A stretch of DNA of 64,000 nt from Mesocentrotus franciscanus (GCA_037976565.1 CP137670.1:18215744-18279743), one strand, 5' to 3'; shown: positions 43,839-56,435, counted from the first letter of the stretch. Numbers and translations: made by a program. The notes: generated from the sequence alone by a model not told the origin.

Positions 43839-45590
43839 GATATGTCTTAGTCCCGTTGACACAGTTAGTTTATCACTAAAAGAAACGAACAACAAACAGA
43901 AAAAATAGGTAACTGTATATGACTGTATCTTATAAGACAAACATTGCCAAGCATGTGTAAGAGTCAATGTTGCTGGCACCCCCCCCCCCCACCTCCCTTA
44001 GACACATTTTAAAACTTTTTCAGGACAGGATATATTTTTAGGGCAAAATTGATGACATATTGTTCTTCAAATTGGGACAAATACATTTTCTCATTCAATT
44101 AATAAATTTAATGATAGGATAAATGCAATTTCTCTGAAAACAATACACACAGGCAAGAATGTTGTCGAAAAGTTTTATTAAATGGCCATTGTTTATTAAA
44201 AAAACAATGATTTTTAATCTCTCAAATTGCTGCAAACTAGAGGATTTTAACTTATTTTCCTTTTAGAAATTCCTAGCATCAAATGCAATAAAGTCTTGAA
44301 ACTATGTAGTGTGTGCAGAAGTTGTTGCCTTTTCTACTCATGTATCTGGTTTATATATTTTAGCGCTCTGAATACGAAAAAGGTATTGAGCCAAACCCTA
44401 AAATGTGGAATATTTGTAATGAAATTTTTGTTTTGCTGCAGTGGAACTTTGTTGTTCTTGCTGTTTTACCGTCTTATGGCTGAATGGGGCATTAACAGGA
44501 AATCCAACGTATGTGAGATGTTACTTGGGGAAAAGTGAACTAGACAATGTAATTTTGTTTCTTTATTTTAAGATGGAGATCACTTAATAATTGCAATTTT
44601 ATCATGTTTTTTTCTTCCGATTGTGGTGTATGAATCAATAATTATCCCATTATTTTTTGCCCTGAAATTTAAGCTGTAGACACTTCCAAAACTATATTTG
44701 CTTATGGGCTGTGTACAAATGATAACAAGGAACAATTGGAAATGTTCACTCAAAATTTGAAGAAAAACAAAAGTTTGTCCTAAACTTAGTGAAGTGACAT
44801 TCATCAATAATTTAGTGTACCGAAACAGATGGGACAGTCCTCATGCTAAAATGATCTCTATATTTTGAAAGATAATTTTGGCGTTTCACAAGATCCAATT
44901 TGTTTCTTTGACTTATATGCATTTACCCAAAACGATATGTTAAATTGTCAAAGTGTCCTCTACATTTGTTTCTTAATTTATTTTATTATATTTGGAGACG
45001 CATATGTATATTTGCATAATGGTTGAATGAATTTCACATCTATGAAACATAAAATTTGCAAACAAAAGAACAAAAATCATTACAAAATTGCTAGACGCCA
45101 TCCACTAATTCAAAGTTCAAACTAATAACTGGTTTTCTAACATAAAATATTAATGTCAATTTAATTGATTATTGTTATTTATGCAAATTCATGCATTGTA
45201 AAATATATTGCCTTATTTGAGCTTTATTGCAAGAACAAATACTTCTCAAACTAGTGTTTAGAACTATGAGTAAAACCTAAATAACCATTTCACTCATTTT
45301 CTCAGCCACGTATCATCTATTTCCACTACTTATCAGGATATCACAAGGGGTTGTATTCTGAAAAAAACAGATGTTATCTTGTATATAATAGGGACAACAA
45401 TGTGAACTGTCATAACAACAGAAATTGCATGGAATAACGCAAGTATGTATGTAGGCAAAGTGAATTCCATCCATAGAGTTATCATTCTGCATAGCAGGGC
45501 TCATGAGAGAAACATGCATAAACTAAAACACCGTACCCTAATTGTAAACAGGTCTATTAACCCGTATCGGGGTATACCAGAGTACCAGTA
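43839..45590. other. Gene-free AT-rich region
   Basis: A C-run at 43980-43990 and long AT-rich stretches. A possible small exon after ttttgctgcag at about 44442, reading GTLLFLLFYRLMAEW, could be a membrane segment, but nothing ties it to a gene. Confidence 0.4.
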
Positions 45591-45639
45591 GGCGCCCGTT
45601 TCTTTTCGATGCCTTTTATGATTTTCATAAATGTATACC

Positions 45640-45830
45640 AAAGACGTGTCCGGACAGGTTGTGTAACCGGACAGGTTGTGTATCCGGACAGTGCATTGAT
45701 TTGAAACAGCAATTTGAAGAAAATATACAGGCAATATTTCATAAATCTTCTAAGACTTAGGTTGGACAATATTATAAAGGACAAGTATTTATGATGCTGG
45801 TTAGTACTATTTGATGAATATATGTCGTTC
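45640..45830 (+). repeat. Upstream repeat, copy 1
   Basis: Contains GTCCGGACAGGTTGTGTA (twice), GAAACAGCAATTTGAAGAAA, AATATTTCATAAATCTTCTA and CTATTTGATGAATA. The same order occurs at 47715-49170 (split) and 55705-55900. Confidence 0.8.
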
Positions 45831-46047
45831 AATACGAAGGCAAAACAGGACGCTTTATGTTTAATTAGTGTCTGGACCCCTCCTCCCCACCACCCCACCC
45901 CTTTATTTACTCTGCAATACCGTACCGGTACTGAAAAGGGATGTCCCGTATATGCACAATGGTTGGCATGCCCTTTGATCGAACACAACGCATCGCACCC
46001 ACGATCTGAATTCGCTAAAATGCTTTAATTTTCCCAGCTCGCAGCTC

Positions 46048-46205
46048 GATAAAAGGATACCACCTGACTTCTATTTCGACTGGTGTATTCAGTTCGTATG
46101 GAAAGCACATCTGGTCTCACTATAATAAAGGATTTATCCCATGTTGGGAACTCATACACTTCTATACTTAATCACACAGACCGGATCAGGCAAACTGCTC
46201 AACTG
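46048..46205 (+). CDS. Possible first exon with TATA-like element
   Basis: GATAAAAGG at 46048-46056 is followed 40 bases later by an ATG (46098) that opens 36 codons (MESTSGLTIIKDLSHVG...) up to a good donor gtaagt at 46206, phase 0. No downstream partner exon was identified. It could be an unrelated small gene, an upstream exon, or chance. Confidence 0.2.
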
Positions 46206-46229
46206 GTAAGTTTAACTTAGCAACAGAGG

Positions 46230-46360
46230 ACGGAATACTAAATAACTTGTTGGTTCCTGCCATGCATCTGCTATAGGTGCTAGTAGTAGTATTATAATCT
46301 AGACCTACATTGACATGTCATTCATTTATTCTCAGAATGGTCGGAAAAAAATTAAAGGGC
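46230..46360 (+). repeat. Second upstream repeat block, copy 1
   Basis: GGTTCCTGCCATGCATCTGC, GGTGCTAGTAGTAGTA and CATTTATTCTCAGAATG match 55180-55310 in order. It precedes the GTCCGGACAG block in both places, so a longer segment was duplicated. Confidence 0.75.
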
Positions 46361-46941
46361 AATCTTACCTTGCAATAAGTTGATTTGTATGAAAGCAGAA
46401 AAATAACGCAAACAGAATGGCAAAAGTTTGAAATGAATCGGACTAATAGTAAGGAAGTTATGAATGTTTGAAATATGAGATCACTAAGTCTATGCGAATC
46501 TCAAATTGGTAGTTTGGTCAGTGGATTGTGACGTACTACGAGGACTACTCTCCCATTTGCCGTGTAGAAAAAATATCATTAATTTCTGTTTTTCACGTAA
46601 GTTCCTTCCCCCTTGGGACACTACTCAAAACATAGTGTAGATAGCATATTATCAAAGGTCACCTAAAAAGAATAAACCCTCCTGAGCCAAGATTTTTTTT
46701 TAATTTAAATTTTAGTCATTTATAGGTTGGAACAGATGGGAAAGTAGTCCGACACTACATCACATTGACATTACCGCTTCAGCCAACTTGAAGTGCCCAT
46801 ACGTATAGTGATTACAACTTTCAAAAAATCATAAATGTCTTATATTTAGTCAGATTCATTTGAAATTTTCACCAGTTTGCTTCTCTGATTTTTCTGCTTT
46901 CTTTTAGAGTAGTTGTCTATTTGGGTAGGATTTCCCTTTAA

Positions 46942-47686
46942 CCCTAATAAGGCCGGGCTATTTGAGTTCTTAATACGGCCGGGGGGGGCCATTATGGCCC
47001 CCTTAGATCTCGGCCGTGAAACGGCCGATCGCCGCGAAAATTTGCATGCATGTCAAGTGAAGTGTATAGAATACTATAGCAATTTCAATTTTTGAAAAAT
47101 TACTCATTTGCATATTTATGGTAAATTATGCAAATAAGGTCAAAAAATTCATATTTTTACCCATAAATCATATATTCTTCATATTTAAGCTTTCTTTTCC
47201 ACTACATATATTTGTTAGACCATTTGGAATAATAATACAAAAAAAAATTTGGAAAGCTAGGTTATTCCTTATGTTATCTCTTGTTTTGATAATTTCTTAT
47301 GTATTTCATTGTTTTTTTAACTTATGTATTTTATTGTTTTTGTTGTTTTATTTCATTTCTAACTATAATTTAACTATTTAGACCCCCAAACAAACACCTA
47401 AACTTTAAACAAGACCAAATAACCAATGTTTTATCTCTTTTAGGAAAAATGATATTTCCATATGTTTTGTACACAAATCACGAAAATGAGCGATTTTCGG
47501 GCCGACATGTAAAGACAAAGGTCACGTGACTTTGTAACGGTAGGTCCGATTTTCAAAAAATTGTTTTAAAAGATGCGCAAGACTCGAAAGAATAAAGTCA
47601 TGAAGCGGCGGGGCGTCATCCGTATGCGTTCCCGCACAATCAGAAAAATCGCGGAGGGGCCATGATGGCCCCCGGCCTTATTAGGG
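46942..47686. mobile_element. 745-bp piggyBac-type MITE
   Basis: TTAA at 46938-46941 and 47687-47690. Inverted ends CCCTAATAAGGCCGGG; ends beginning CCC and ending GGG next to TTAA are the piggyBac signature. No transposase frame inside. Subterminal GGGCCATNATGGCCCCC is palindromic at both ends. Confidence 0.88.
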
Positions 47687-47714
47687 TTAAGCGTTTTCAT
47701 CCTTTATCCTTCCA

Positions 47715-47826
47715 TCCATGTAAACTCAGACGCTGTGTGTCCGGACAGTTAAAACAGCAATTTATAGAAGCTTACAAGCAATGTTTCACGAATCTTGTAT
47801 GACTTTTGTCGGACAATTTTATTTAA
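47715..47826 (+). repeat. Upstream repeat, copy 2, left part
   Basis: GTGTGTCCGGACAGTTAAAA and AATGTTTCACGAATCTTGTA match copy 1. The copy is cut at a TTAA by the element at 47827-49120 and resumes with GGACAAATATTCATGGTGGT at 49125-49170. Confidence 0.8.
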
Positions 47827-49120
47827 AGTAGCTGAGCGAAGAAATGTCACAAAATGTCACAAAATGGACAAATTATACATGTACTGAAAGCTCACACCAA
47901 TATGAACACAAATCATCTGCTCTAAAGTATTATGAATATTAATGAAACGCGATATGATGCTTTTTCCAAGACCCTTCTCAGAACTTTTCCTGGCTTGAAA
48001 AATAGAATTACGGAGTACAGACTTATGACGTCAAAGGTTGGGCACGATCGAAATTCCTAGGCCTCTCGCTCGGCTCTCGCTCAGCTCGCGTGCGGTATTT
48101 TGCATTCAGTATACATTACCCAGACTTCGAATGATTCATACCTAAGCCAGCTTTGATGAAAGTGGAATAACAATCTCTCGAAATCAGGAAATTACATTTT
48201 ATTATTGCATATTAAGCAAATTATGTAATGTAATACGAGGGGGTGAATCGTGCAGATCGATTTGTCCAAATATTCTTTCGTTTTGTGTAATTTGCTGTAA
48301 AGTTTTCGGTCATGGCTTGGCATGTGCAAAATGATTGGTGATTGCTGGGTTGAGTGTTGATAAATCGCGAGAGTCCCTTTGGCTTTGCATTTTTATGATG
48401 TCGTGCAGTTCCATTTATGGTGCATATATGTAATTTGTATTCGCAAGATATAATCTCACATCTATTCTTCTTTGTTTTTTTATCCGTGAAATTTGCCAAA
48501 ATAGCCCTACACTTTCTAAAAATTAGAAAATGTCTCACCCAGTCAGTCACCCCAGTGCATGACGGATCGATCGCCAGTTCAGCGGGGCCGGTGCGGCGCG
48601 GCAGCTCGGCTCAGCCAGCTCGAACTTGGGAATTTCATGGCGCTAGTGTACTTTCGTATCCATTTTTGACCCGCAACTCCGGCGTGGAGACAGCCTACTA
48701 AAACATACAAAAATCAAATAAATCACTGTCACTAGTTGTGGAGCTGTGCTCATCAACTTCGATATCTAAATTTAGTAAAACTTCTTCCTCAAGCTCGGAC
48801 ATTGTGATAGAATATTTCGCGTTCGACTGGCTTTCGTATACGTATAATGCATGCAGCGGACAGAGCTGTGTGAGGGGGCTTGGGAGCACTCTCGCTCATG
48901 TGCCCAACCTATTACGTCACACATCGTACCACCGAACAGCGGGCTGATCGAGGGCGGAAAAAACGGGTAGCAAATTCATCATTTTTGATAGCAGATTAGT
49001 CAATTCTGTAACAATTTTTGAAAAGTAAATATGAATTATTAGAAAGATTGTAACATTACCTTGGCAATGATACTAATATTATTAAGGATAAAAGCATTTT
49101 AAAACCTTCGCTCTGGTACT
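47827..49120. mobile_element. 1.3-kb TTAA element (Kolobok/piggyBac-like)
   Basis: TTAA at 47823-47826 and 49121-49124. Ends AGTAGCTGAGCGAAG and AGTACCAGAGCGAAG are inverted. Its right part contains a minus-strand frame (48889-48698) with MSELEEEVLLNLDIEVDE and an acidic Ser/Asp stretch, possibly the N-terminus of a lost transposase. The rest is not coding. Confidence 0.85.
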
Positions 49121-49170
49121 TTAAGGACAAATATTCATGGTGGTAAGTGCTATTTGATAAATATGCTCTG

Positions 49171-50040
49171 CATATGTAAACAATTGACCTACATTCGGCC
49201 AAAAGCTCAATGAGTCATGTATATGTACCTCCCACACAGACGACGAACATTCGAGTGCACTAGAGCGTCACATCAGAAAGTAAGACTCTTCCACTTTTGT
49301 ACAATAGGGGTTTATCGTAGAAAACTGGTGAGAGTGTGATTGTGAGAGCTGATTTAATAACTTGTTAAGTTACACTAACACAGTAATTCGGACCCTAATA
49401 TATTATTCAAATTTCAGAGACAATTAAGAATAGAAGACGTTCACTCTCTTACTCTTACTGCAGATGCACATCACTATGCATAAGTTCATTGTCATCCCTC
49501 CGTCTAAGATGGGCGGGATCACCCTGCAATATGAATACGCAATTCCTTCACAAGCAGATCGATCCTTGAACATTTAGATCTGCTCGTGCATCGAGTTCAG
49601 AGTGCCATTAATTTGTTAAATTTCAGGCAAACTAAAGAAAACATTGTCTAGTGAGATGTAGTCTAATCCCTACACACCTTTGTTCGTAAAAGATTGTCCA
49701 TAATGTCTAAATTTCCTTCAGTAAATTGCTGAAATCATCGTAAAATGCGAGTCGCACTTTACTTCTTCGCCGGATCTGAGTCAAATTTGGCGGTCGATAT
49801 ACGCACGGCTGCGAGCCCGGTGCGTAAGCGTCATTGTCCGCTGTGTCATAACTTCGCTTACGCATTAATCATAAATTATAGAGTTCATGAGTACAAACAA
49901 AAAGTCCTTTTCATTGGATTGAAATTGGCCCTACTTTCTCGACAACCAATCAAATTATGTGTAACGTCAGACAGCAGGGGATTATATACACTACTCGTAG
50001 TGCTCTATTTTGAATTACTTATATTTGCTTAAAATGGGTT
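49171..50040. other. No gene recognised
   Basis: Unique-looking sequence without supported features. Confidence 0.4.
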
Positions 50041-50049
50041 TTGCAGGCA

Positions 50050-50335
50050 TTTCTCCACAATGCCGAACAAAAATCAAATAAGGTTGCACAAGGGTTTTAT
50101 ATAAGATCACTACTGCCGTATCTTGCGAAATATATGGTCTCACACGTTTTTAATAATATATATACTGGATAACGCTGTTTTCTTTACGTGTGTGACTTGA
50201 TCTTGCCAATTCATTTTCGCGTTTAAAATTACTTCCTAGATACCTCATTGTCTTAACAGTTTTTAGAGGTATTCCGTTTACCTAGATATTGATATTATCA
50301 AATGACCTTCGTTTACGAATTGAAAATGTCCTGCT
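50050..50335 (-). pseudogene. LINE reverse-transcriptase C-terminal fragment
   Basis: Minus strand reads GIPLKTVKTMRYLGSNFKR, then after a frame change RPYISQDTAVV and a TLVQP-like block. This is the Y-L-G ... thumb region typical of non-LTR retrotransposons. Both ends are truncated. Confidence 0.7.
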
Positions 50336-50639
50336 ATGTAATCAATAATGTGAACCAAACAAACAATATTTTCTAGCTTTACGATGTATCGCATAGAAAA
50401 TACAAGTGTGTCCCTTACACTCAAAATAAACCCCTTTTTCAAAACTCACTTTCTCCGTTCACTATTATACACAACTTGCATCAAAAGACATGTCATTGAA
50501 GACGAAACATTTCGAAAAATACACAATATATACATGGTATATAGCAAATCAGTATCAATTCATATATTTGTTGAACACATGTTTTATTCATTTTGGGTTT
50601 GCATTACAGATATTCGAAATAACATGTTCTTCTGTTTTG

Positions 50640-50865
50640 AAATATTCTACTTCGTCTATTCTGTTGAATCTGATCACAGTTATGGCACCGGCCTGCTAAA
50701 ATTTCGGAACTTTACCCTTTGTGACCTTAAAGAGAAGGTTGAGTTCTGGGAATAGGTGAAAAATAATTTGTGAGCGTTATCGATTCTTATTATGCAAGTG
50801 TGGAAGAACATCAGATTAAAAATGTTCCCTGAAAAGCACAGCTCTTCAAATGCCTTAGTGCGACA
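50640..50865 (-). mobile_element. Truncated TTAA MITE (family of 59421)
   Basis: On the minus strand it shares CCAGAACTCAACCTTCTCTT and AACATTTTTAATCTGATGTT with 59700-59804. It ends where the LINE tail at 50886 approaches. Confidence 0.75.
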
Positions 50866-50885
50866 TCATTTCAAAGGCCGTACGG

Positions 50886-51050
50886 CAGCCAAGATTCAAG
50901 ATTCAAGATTCAAGATATTTTATTTTCATGTAAAAAATACATAAAATTTGTCTTCGGACATATAAAAGTGCTATACATGTACATAAATATATAAATACAG
51001 ACTAGATAATAACATTTCAAACATAACATTCGCAGGTTTTTCTCTCCACA
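50886..51050 (-). mobile_element. LINE 3' end with ATCTTGA tail
   Basis: Minus strand ends GAAAATAAAATATCTTGAAT followed by further CTTGAAT units. Short tandem tails of this kind mark 3' ends of CR1/L2-type LINEs. Confidence 0.65.
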
Positions 51051-51694
51051 AATTCAAATACGCCGTGCGGCTACCCTAACTTTATGCGACCATTACCATA
51101 TGTGACCGTGGGAATGCTGCGGCGGCCCTAGAATTGCTATTGGCCGTAGATATTTTAGACCGCACGGCCACGGCGGCAAATGTGACCTAACCATAAGGCC
51201 CATGACGGTTGCAGCCATTTGTTTCGGTGTAGTTTATCCTTTCAGTCTTCATACGTCTTCAACTAGCATGGATCGACTGAGAAAAAAATTCACCTCTTAT
51301 TTCAACGCCAGGCATTTTTTAAAAAGAATAATAGGAATTTTCAAAGCCCTATGTATTTCTCTTGTTGATTTTGCTCTTTCAGTGCGAAGTTTTAAGTCTG
51401 CGTGTAGATTCAAGTCTCGAATAAATATGGTATGTACATTCGCGTCTCGAATAACACTAACACAAAGGCTGCTCACAACCGCGGACAATCGAGAACGCTC
51501 TTTGTAAAGAAACAATCGATCAACAATTCACAATCGCTTTGTGGCATGATTGTCACTTGACGGCTCCTTTTTCATGGTGTCAGGAAAGCGGAACATGTTC
51601 TCTAAAATTTTCTTTCAAAGGGGAAAATGTATTTTTAGAAATCAAGATAGATTAAGAACAATGTTTGATCATGCACATATTTAGCTCACTCAAC

Positions 51695-51765
51695 AACGGT
51701 AGTAGTAGTAGTGGTAATAATATAAGAAGTAGTAGTTGTAGTAGTAGAAGTAGTAGTAGCTCACA
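51695..51765. repeat. (GTA)n microsatellite
   Basis: Imperfect GTA triplets. Confidence 0.85.
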
Positions 51766-52550
51766 GCACTGTGGCTGATGTTTTTGTTGTTGTTATAAGT
51801 TTTATGGCGTTCATTCAGTACTGAATATAATATCTTCGTTATAATATAAGAAATTTCAGTTATCCGTAAAGAAACTGAAATTAAAAAAAATGTAGAAATA
51901 TAATTAATTAACCAGTATCGCAATTTATTAGTTGACTCTTTTTTTTTAAACTTCGTATTTCTGTTTTTTAAACGTTTAATCTGGTCAGCCCGGTTTCGAT
52001 TGCATGGAACTAGCTTTGCTCGATCTGAAACAGGCTTCTCGGCTACTCGGCGTGCGTGCGCAGTGATCTTTTTTTTATTTTGTACCGCACGGTGCCTTGA
52101 CCACTCAGAAACACAGAAACTTTAAATTGAGACACATCGTATAGAGACGCTCCTAACCGAAATTCCAATCCATTCGAGTAAATAATTGATATACACATCG
52201 TGTATATTTATTCTTCTTAACACATTATCACTAATTGTAAGCAAACATTATAGTGTGGCTGTGGTTGAGCTGCAAATGCCTAGTATATGTATTACGCATG
52301 CGCGTGGACTTCAGTTTCGCTGGCCATATAGGGTGTACAAAATGTATGTGAGCTGTGGTGTGAGGGGATTTTTACTGGGGGAAGGGGGGGTGTCTGTGTG
52401 TCTGTGAACATTTCTGGTTGTTCTGGTTCATGTTTGGTTTGTATAGTTTTCCACATCTATTTTTTACACTGCGGATTTTTTGATAAAGAGTTCACTTACA
52501 GTACACACACTAATATTCCAAATTCACACATAGGCTATACATACAAGCAC

Positions 52551-52625
52551 TGTCTTTCTCTCCCTCTCTCTCTCTCTCTCTTTCTCTCTCTCTATCTCTC
52601 CCCCATCTCTCTCTCTCTCTCTAAA
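52551..52625. repeat. (TC)n microsatellite
   Basis: Runs of CTCTCT with short interruptions, followed by CACACACCCACC. Confidence 0.9.
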
Positions 52626-52713
52626 CACACACCCACCCACCCTCATGTATTTACAAACACATAAGCAACAAATGCACACACTAGCTGTCAAGAATACACA
52701 ATAGACACACACA

Positions 52714-52846
52714 TTAAGTATGAATTATCTTATCAGGATGGTCCTTGAAGACAGGAGATGGTTGGGTGTGGGTCAAAGCCACTGTGTTGCTCTGGGCATG
52801 ATATCCTGGCATATCAGTGGTTCTGGTTCCTTTGTGACAGAGTAAC
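52714..52846 (-). CDS. Possible terminal exon, minus strand
   Basis: Minus strand acceptor tttctttggccag opens a frame containing TTDMPGYHAQSNTVALTHTQ and ending FKDHPDKIIHT with a stop. Composition looks protein-like and a promoter-like cluster lies at 54154-54225 upstream on that strand, but no linking exon is visible and no family is recognised. Confidence 0.2.
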
Positions 52847-52929
52847 CTGGCCAAAGAAAACAAAGGACATAAAGTAATACATACAGGCTCTACACTTGTC
52901 ACACACAAGCTTTTATTATTAATATGCAT

Positions 52930-54140
52930 ACCAAGTGCACATTATACTGATTTATCTCTTAACATGAGTATCTGACTATAAGTCCTTTTCAATCTTTTAT
53001 ATATCTTCAAACTTCTTTTCTCAAGATCATTCAACTTAAATCAGAATCAAAACAATATTTAAAGGACTTCCATTTCATTGCACTGTTTTGAGCTTTCAAC
53101 AATAAATACAAACAGCAGGTTCATAACCTTTGACCTACTTTCATAAATTTAAACTTGCTATGACATGCACATGATATGTTATTTCTGTTATTAAGATACA
53201 ATCTCACACACATTTATTTCACTGCCTCTGTCAACTAAATTTGAGACTCCATATATATTGCATGCATGTGTCACTGCTTTTGAGACTAATTCAGAATACA
53301 TAATAACAAAACCTGAAATGTCCTTGCCACTTGCATGTACTGACACTATATACTGACAATTTCAAAGCATTAAACAAAAATCCCAATTTTAATTAAAACC
53401 TGAACTCTTACTATTTATTCCCAGATTCGAAATTAGACATCAACACTCTATGTGCACGAATTTAACATGACCTTTCACATAAAAATGTAGTATGAACTTT
53501 TAACTAAATTATTTTCAAGATTTTGTTCTATTAATACTCTTTCTTTGTAATACATTCTAATTACTAGTATGTATTACTTTTACTGAAATCTATGAAAATG
53601 TCACCATTTTCTTAAATGAACAAAAGTTATCTTGAATGAACTAAAATCTAAATTAGCCAATAAATCATCAGTCATTAAAATGACTATATGCGTGAGATAA
53701 TATCTTACTTAAAAATTCACTCATGCCTCCATTTATTTTTTCAAAAGTCATAATGTGCCTCCATTGTATCCTACAAGACTATTTTGTGTCTCATATAAGT
53801 TCTTAACAATTTTCAAAGCATTTGTTGAGCATTATGCCTATAACTTGATTAACTCACTTCAAATCTAACTTGGTACAATTCACTTGACAGAAATTGTTTA
53901 TATGCCAGTGATTGAAGTATTTGTGTGCTCACAATCAAAATTGGGAAATTTTAAAGGAGAATGAAACCCTGTGCGGTATACTGTCTCACTCATACATACA
54001 CACAGCAATTAACTAGACAAACAAGTACTTAGTTAAATCTAGGCCTAGGCCTAGGCTAGGTAGACCCTACGTTATGCCTAGATCTAAACGTACGTACATA
54101 CACGGCTAGCTAGCATATAGCTGCATGCTATGAGCAGCTT
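52930..54140. other. AT-rich gene-free stretch
   Basis: No supported coding sequence. At 53955 AGGAGAATGAAACCCTG follows TTAA, resembling one end of a TTAA MITE; the partner end was not found. At 54040-54065 the palindromic word CCTAGG recurs. Confidence 0.4.
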
Positions 54141-54153
54141 CGACTTGTGTCAC

Positions 54154-54225
54154 GCGCATGCGTAATACTACTACATGTAGTATCTTTGCAGCTCAGTCAT
54201 GAATATTCATGATGCGTATACCTCT
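54154..54225. promoter_or_regulatory. NRF1-like and CCAAT motif cluster
   Basis: GCGCATGCG at 54154-54162 resembles an NRF1 site, and GAACCAATCAGG near 54226 holds a CCAAT box. Both are typical of animal housekeeping promoters. There is no confirmed gene on either side, so this is only a candidate. Confidence 0.25.
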
Positions 54226-54809
54226 GAACCAATCAGGAGGCAGGATTTTTACGCTCATAGGTAAACCTGTTTGGGAAAAAAAATCGCGGCCGGGTCATGT
54301 CATAGATTACAGTTCCAATACATAAATCACTGGTTCTGAGACAAAAAAATGGATAACTAGTATAAAGTAAGCCCGTAAATTTCGCTATTGCAATTACTTA
54401 ATTAAAGTTTTAAGAATTGTATATAAGTAAGAAATATACATAATTTCTTATGTCTGATTTATGAATCAGGCTATTATATCAAAATAAAGAAAAACGGGGG
54501 AGAAAGTTTTTGTACCAAAAGTGATACATAATCGGCTCAATTTCCCCTTTTTTGTGCGAGCCGTAAGGATTACCGTCTATGTATGGGGAATGTTGACAAA
54601 TGTCATTTTTATTAAAGAATGACCCATACAAGACGGTTATTTCTGTCTACAATAATATATGCTAAACATCTGTGACAAATTTGCTCACAGCCCATTCAAA
54701 TGCAATTTCAGAAGCTTATAAAAGTTACCTGTTCCTTGTCATTGATAACAAGGTTTATGAAGCAGGGCCCCGGTTTTAATGCGATATGGACAGAGTCTAC
54801 TCGTTCTCA

Positions 54810-55170
54810 GGGCGTTCGAACGCGCTCCTATAGTGCGTGTGCACAGCTTGAAGTGTGAGGTTGAACGGGAATGAGGAATGGCAAGAACGCGCCGAGTTTG
54901 TTATAGCCCTCGAGCCAGGACGGGATTGCACACGCTCTAGGAGCGCGTTCTAACGCACTAAGAACGAGATGAGGACGTGTTGAACTGTCTCTGAACGCGG
55001 TGGTCGGGTTACAAAATAGTTGGAACAAGTTGCGAACTAGTTAGAATGGGTTTGGACTTACTGGGAACGAGGTAGAACTAGTTAAGAACTGGTTTAAACT
55101 GACCACGGACTGGCTTGGACTGCCTTGAAATGGCAATATTACTTGATCTGAACTTGATATGAACTGACTG
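54810..55170. repeat. Foldback element plus ~10-bp GAACTRG-type repeats
   Basis: GAACGCGCTCCTATAGTGCG near 54818 is mirrored by CTAGGAGCGCGTTC near 54938 (inverted). It is followed from 55015 by a run of decayed AACTAGTT/GAACTGG words every 10-12 bases. Confidence 0.6.
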
Positions 55171-55179
55171 TGGACAGAG

Positions 55180-55310
55180 CAGGAAACGGTTCCTACCAGG
55201 CATCTGATACAGGTGTTAGTAGTAGTACTAGTGCTAGTTTTCATCAGATGGCATCGTAGAATCTAGAACTACGTTTACATGTAATTCATTTATTATCAGA
55301 ATGATCAAAA
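55180..55310 (+). repeat. Second upstream repeat block, copy 2
   Basis: GGTTCCTACCAGGCATCTGA, GGTGTTAGTAGTAGTA and CATTTATTATCAGAATG correspond to 46230-46360. Confidence 0.75.
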
Positions 55311-55704
55311 GGATCCTACCATTGTATGTTTCTATCCTTGCCTTGGTGGTGGTGGTTGAATTTTCATTTAATTGCTTGACTATACTGAACTCTCCTGCTC
55401 CTGCTCTGCAACTCTACTCGCCAACTCAAGCCAGCTTCTCCCATCTACTCAACTCTCTAACTCAATCCAGTCTTCTACTCAAACCCCTCATCCTGTCTAC
55501 CACTTTCTGGTTTACAGTCCTTTTCAGGACTATACTCACTTCCGAAAGATACTCTTCCTTCCAACCTCCAGTTTTTCTCGCCTTTCCATTTCACCTCTAT
55601 TTTTTATCCACTTTCCTTAGTCCTTCTAGGACTTTATACATGGTGTACCGTAAACCTCTTCCGCGATATCTAATTTTCCTTGGTATAATTTATGTACTGT
55701 ACAT

Positions 55705-55900
55705 GTATACCCAGACGTTATGTGTCAGGACAGGCTGTGTATCCGGACATTCGATTCAAAACAGCGTTTTGTAGAAATTAAAAAACAATATTTCATAAAT
55801 CCTCTAAAATTGATGTTGGAAAATATATTAAAGGACAGATATTCGTGGAAGCTTAGTGCTATTTGATAAATTTTGCTGTTAAATCCAATGGCAAAAGAGA
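55705..55900 (+). repeat. Upstream repeat, copy 3
   Basis: GTGTATCCGGACATTCGATT, AAACAGCGTTTTGTAGAAAT, CAATATTTCATAAATCCTCT and GTGCTATTTGATAAATTTTG follow the order of copies 1 and 2. It ends about 580 bases before the gene B start codon. Confidence 0.8.
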
Positions 55901-56245
55901 AGTCTCGATGTTTGTTAAGTGTCCAGACACCCAAAGCCTTATCATCACATTTCCCTTAGCCAATACGTAATACCCTTTTGTTTTGGTAGATATAATTCTT
56001 CAAACCATAATTGACATTTTGACTTCCATGACTTTAGTTAAAACTAGTACATCTTTGCCATATTTTTGGGTAGTGGTAGTCCTTTTGGTATATTTTCAAA
56101 CAAAAAGATTTGTTCTTCAATATCATTCATTGTGCAAGTTTCCTTTATTAAAGTGCATGACGCAATCAAAATCTTTCCATTCCTACCACTGTAGGCCTAT
56201 ACATTGTGGTAAGTATACATAATTTGATTATATCTAAACAAATAA

Positions 56246-56285
56246 TAGTAGTAGTAGTAGTAGTAGTATTGTTATTGTTATTATT

Positions 56286-56347
<62 letters not shown>

Positions 56348-56385
56348 TATTAGTGTTATTATTATTATTACTACTACTAATAATG
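56246..56385. repeat. (TAG)n/(ATT)n microsatellite before gene B
   Basis: About 140 bases of TAG, TTG, ATT and ATC triplets, within 100-230 bases upstream of the gene B start codon. The frames it opens are artefacts. Confidence 0.9.
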
Positions 56386-56435
56386 TGAAGTATTGACTTA
56401 AATTGAAGTAAATCATCAAGACGCTCAAAATATTT

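Noticed and set aside
44296..44538. Membrane-segment exon for gene A
   Set aside because: Acceptor is good and GTLLFLLFYRL is hydrophobic, but no phase-consistent link to the other exons could be established.
50384..50755. 123-codon frame
   Set aside because: Its 3' part is a truncated TTAA MITE, and no family resemblance was seen.
55301..55774. 157-codon hydrophobic frame
   Set aside because: C/T-biased sequence; its end runs into the upstream repeat that is non-coding in the other copies, and there are no motifs.
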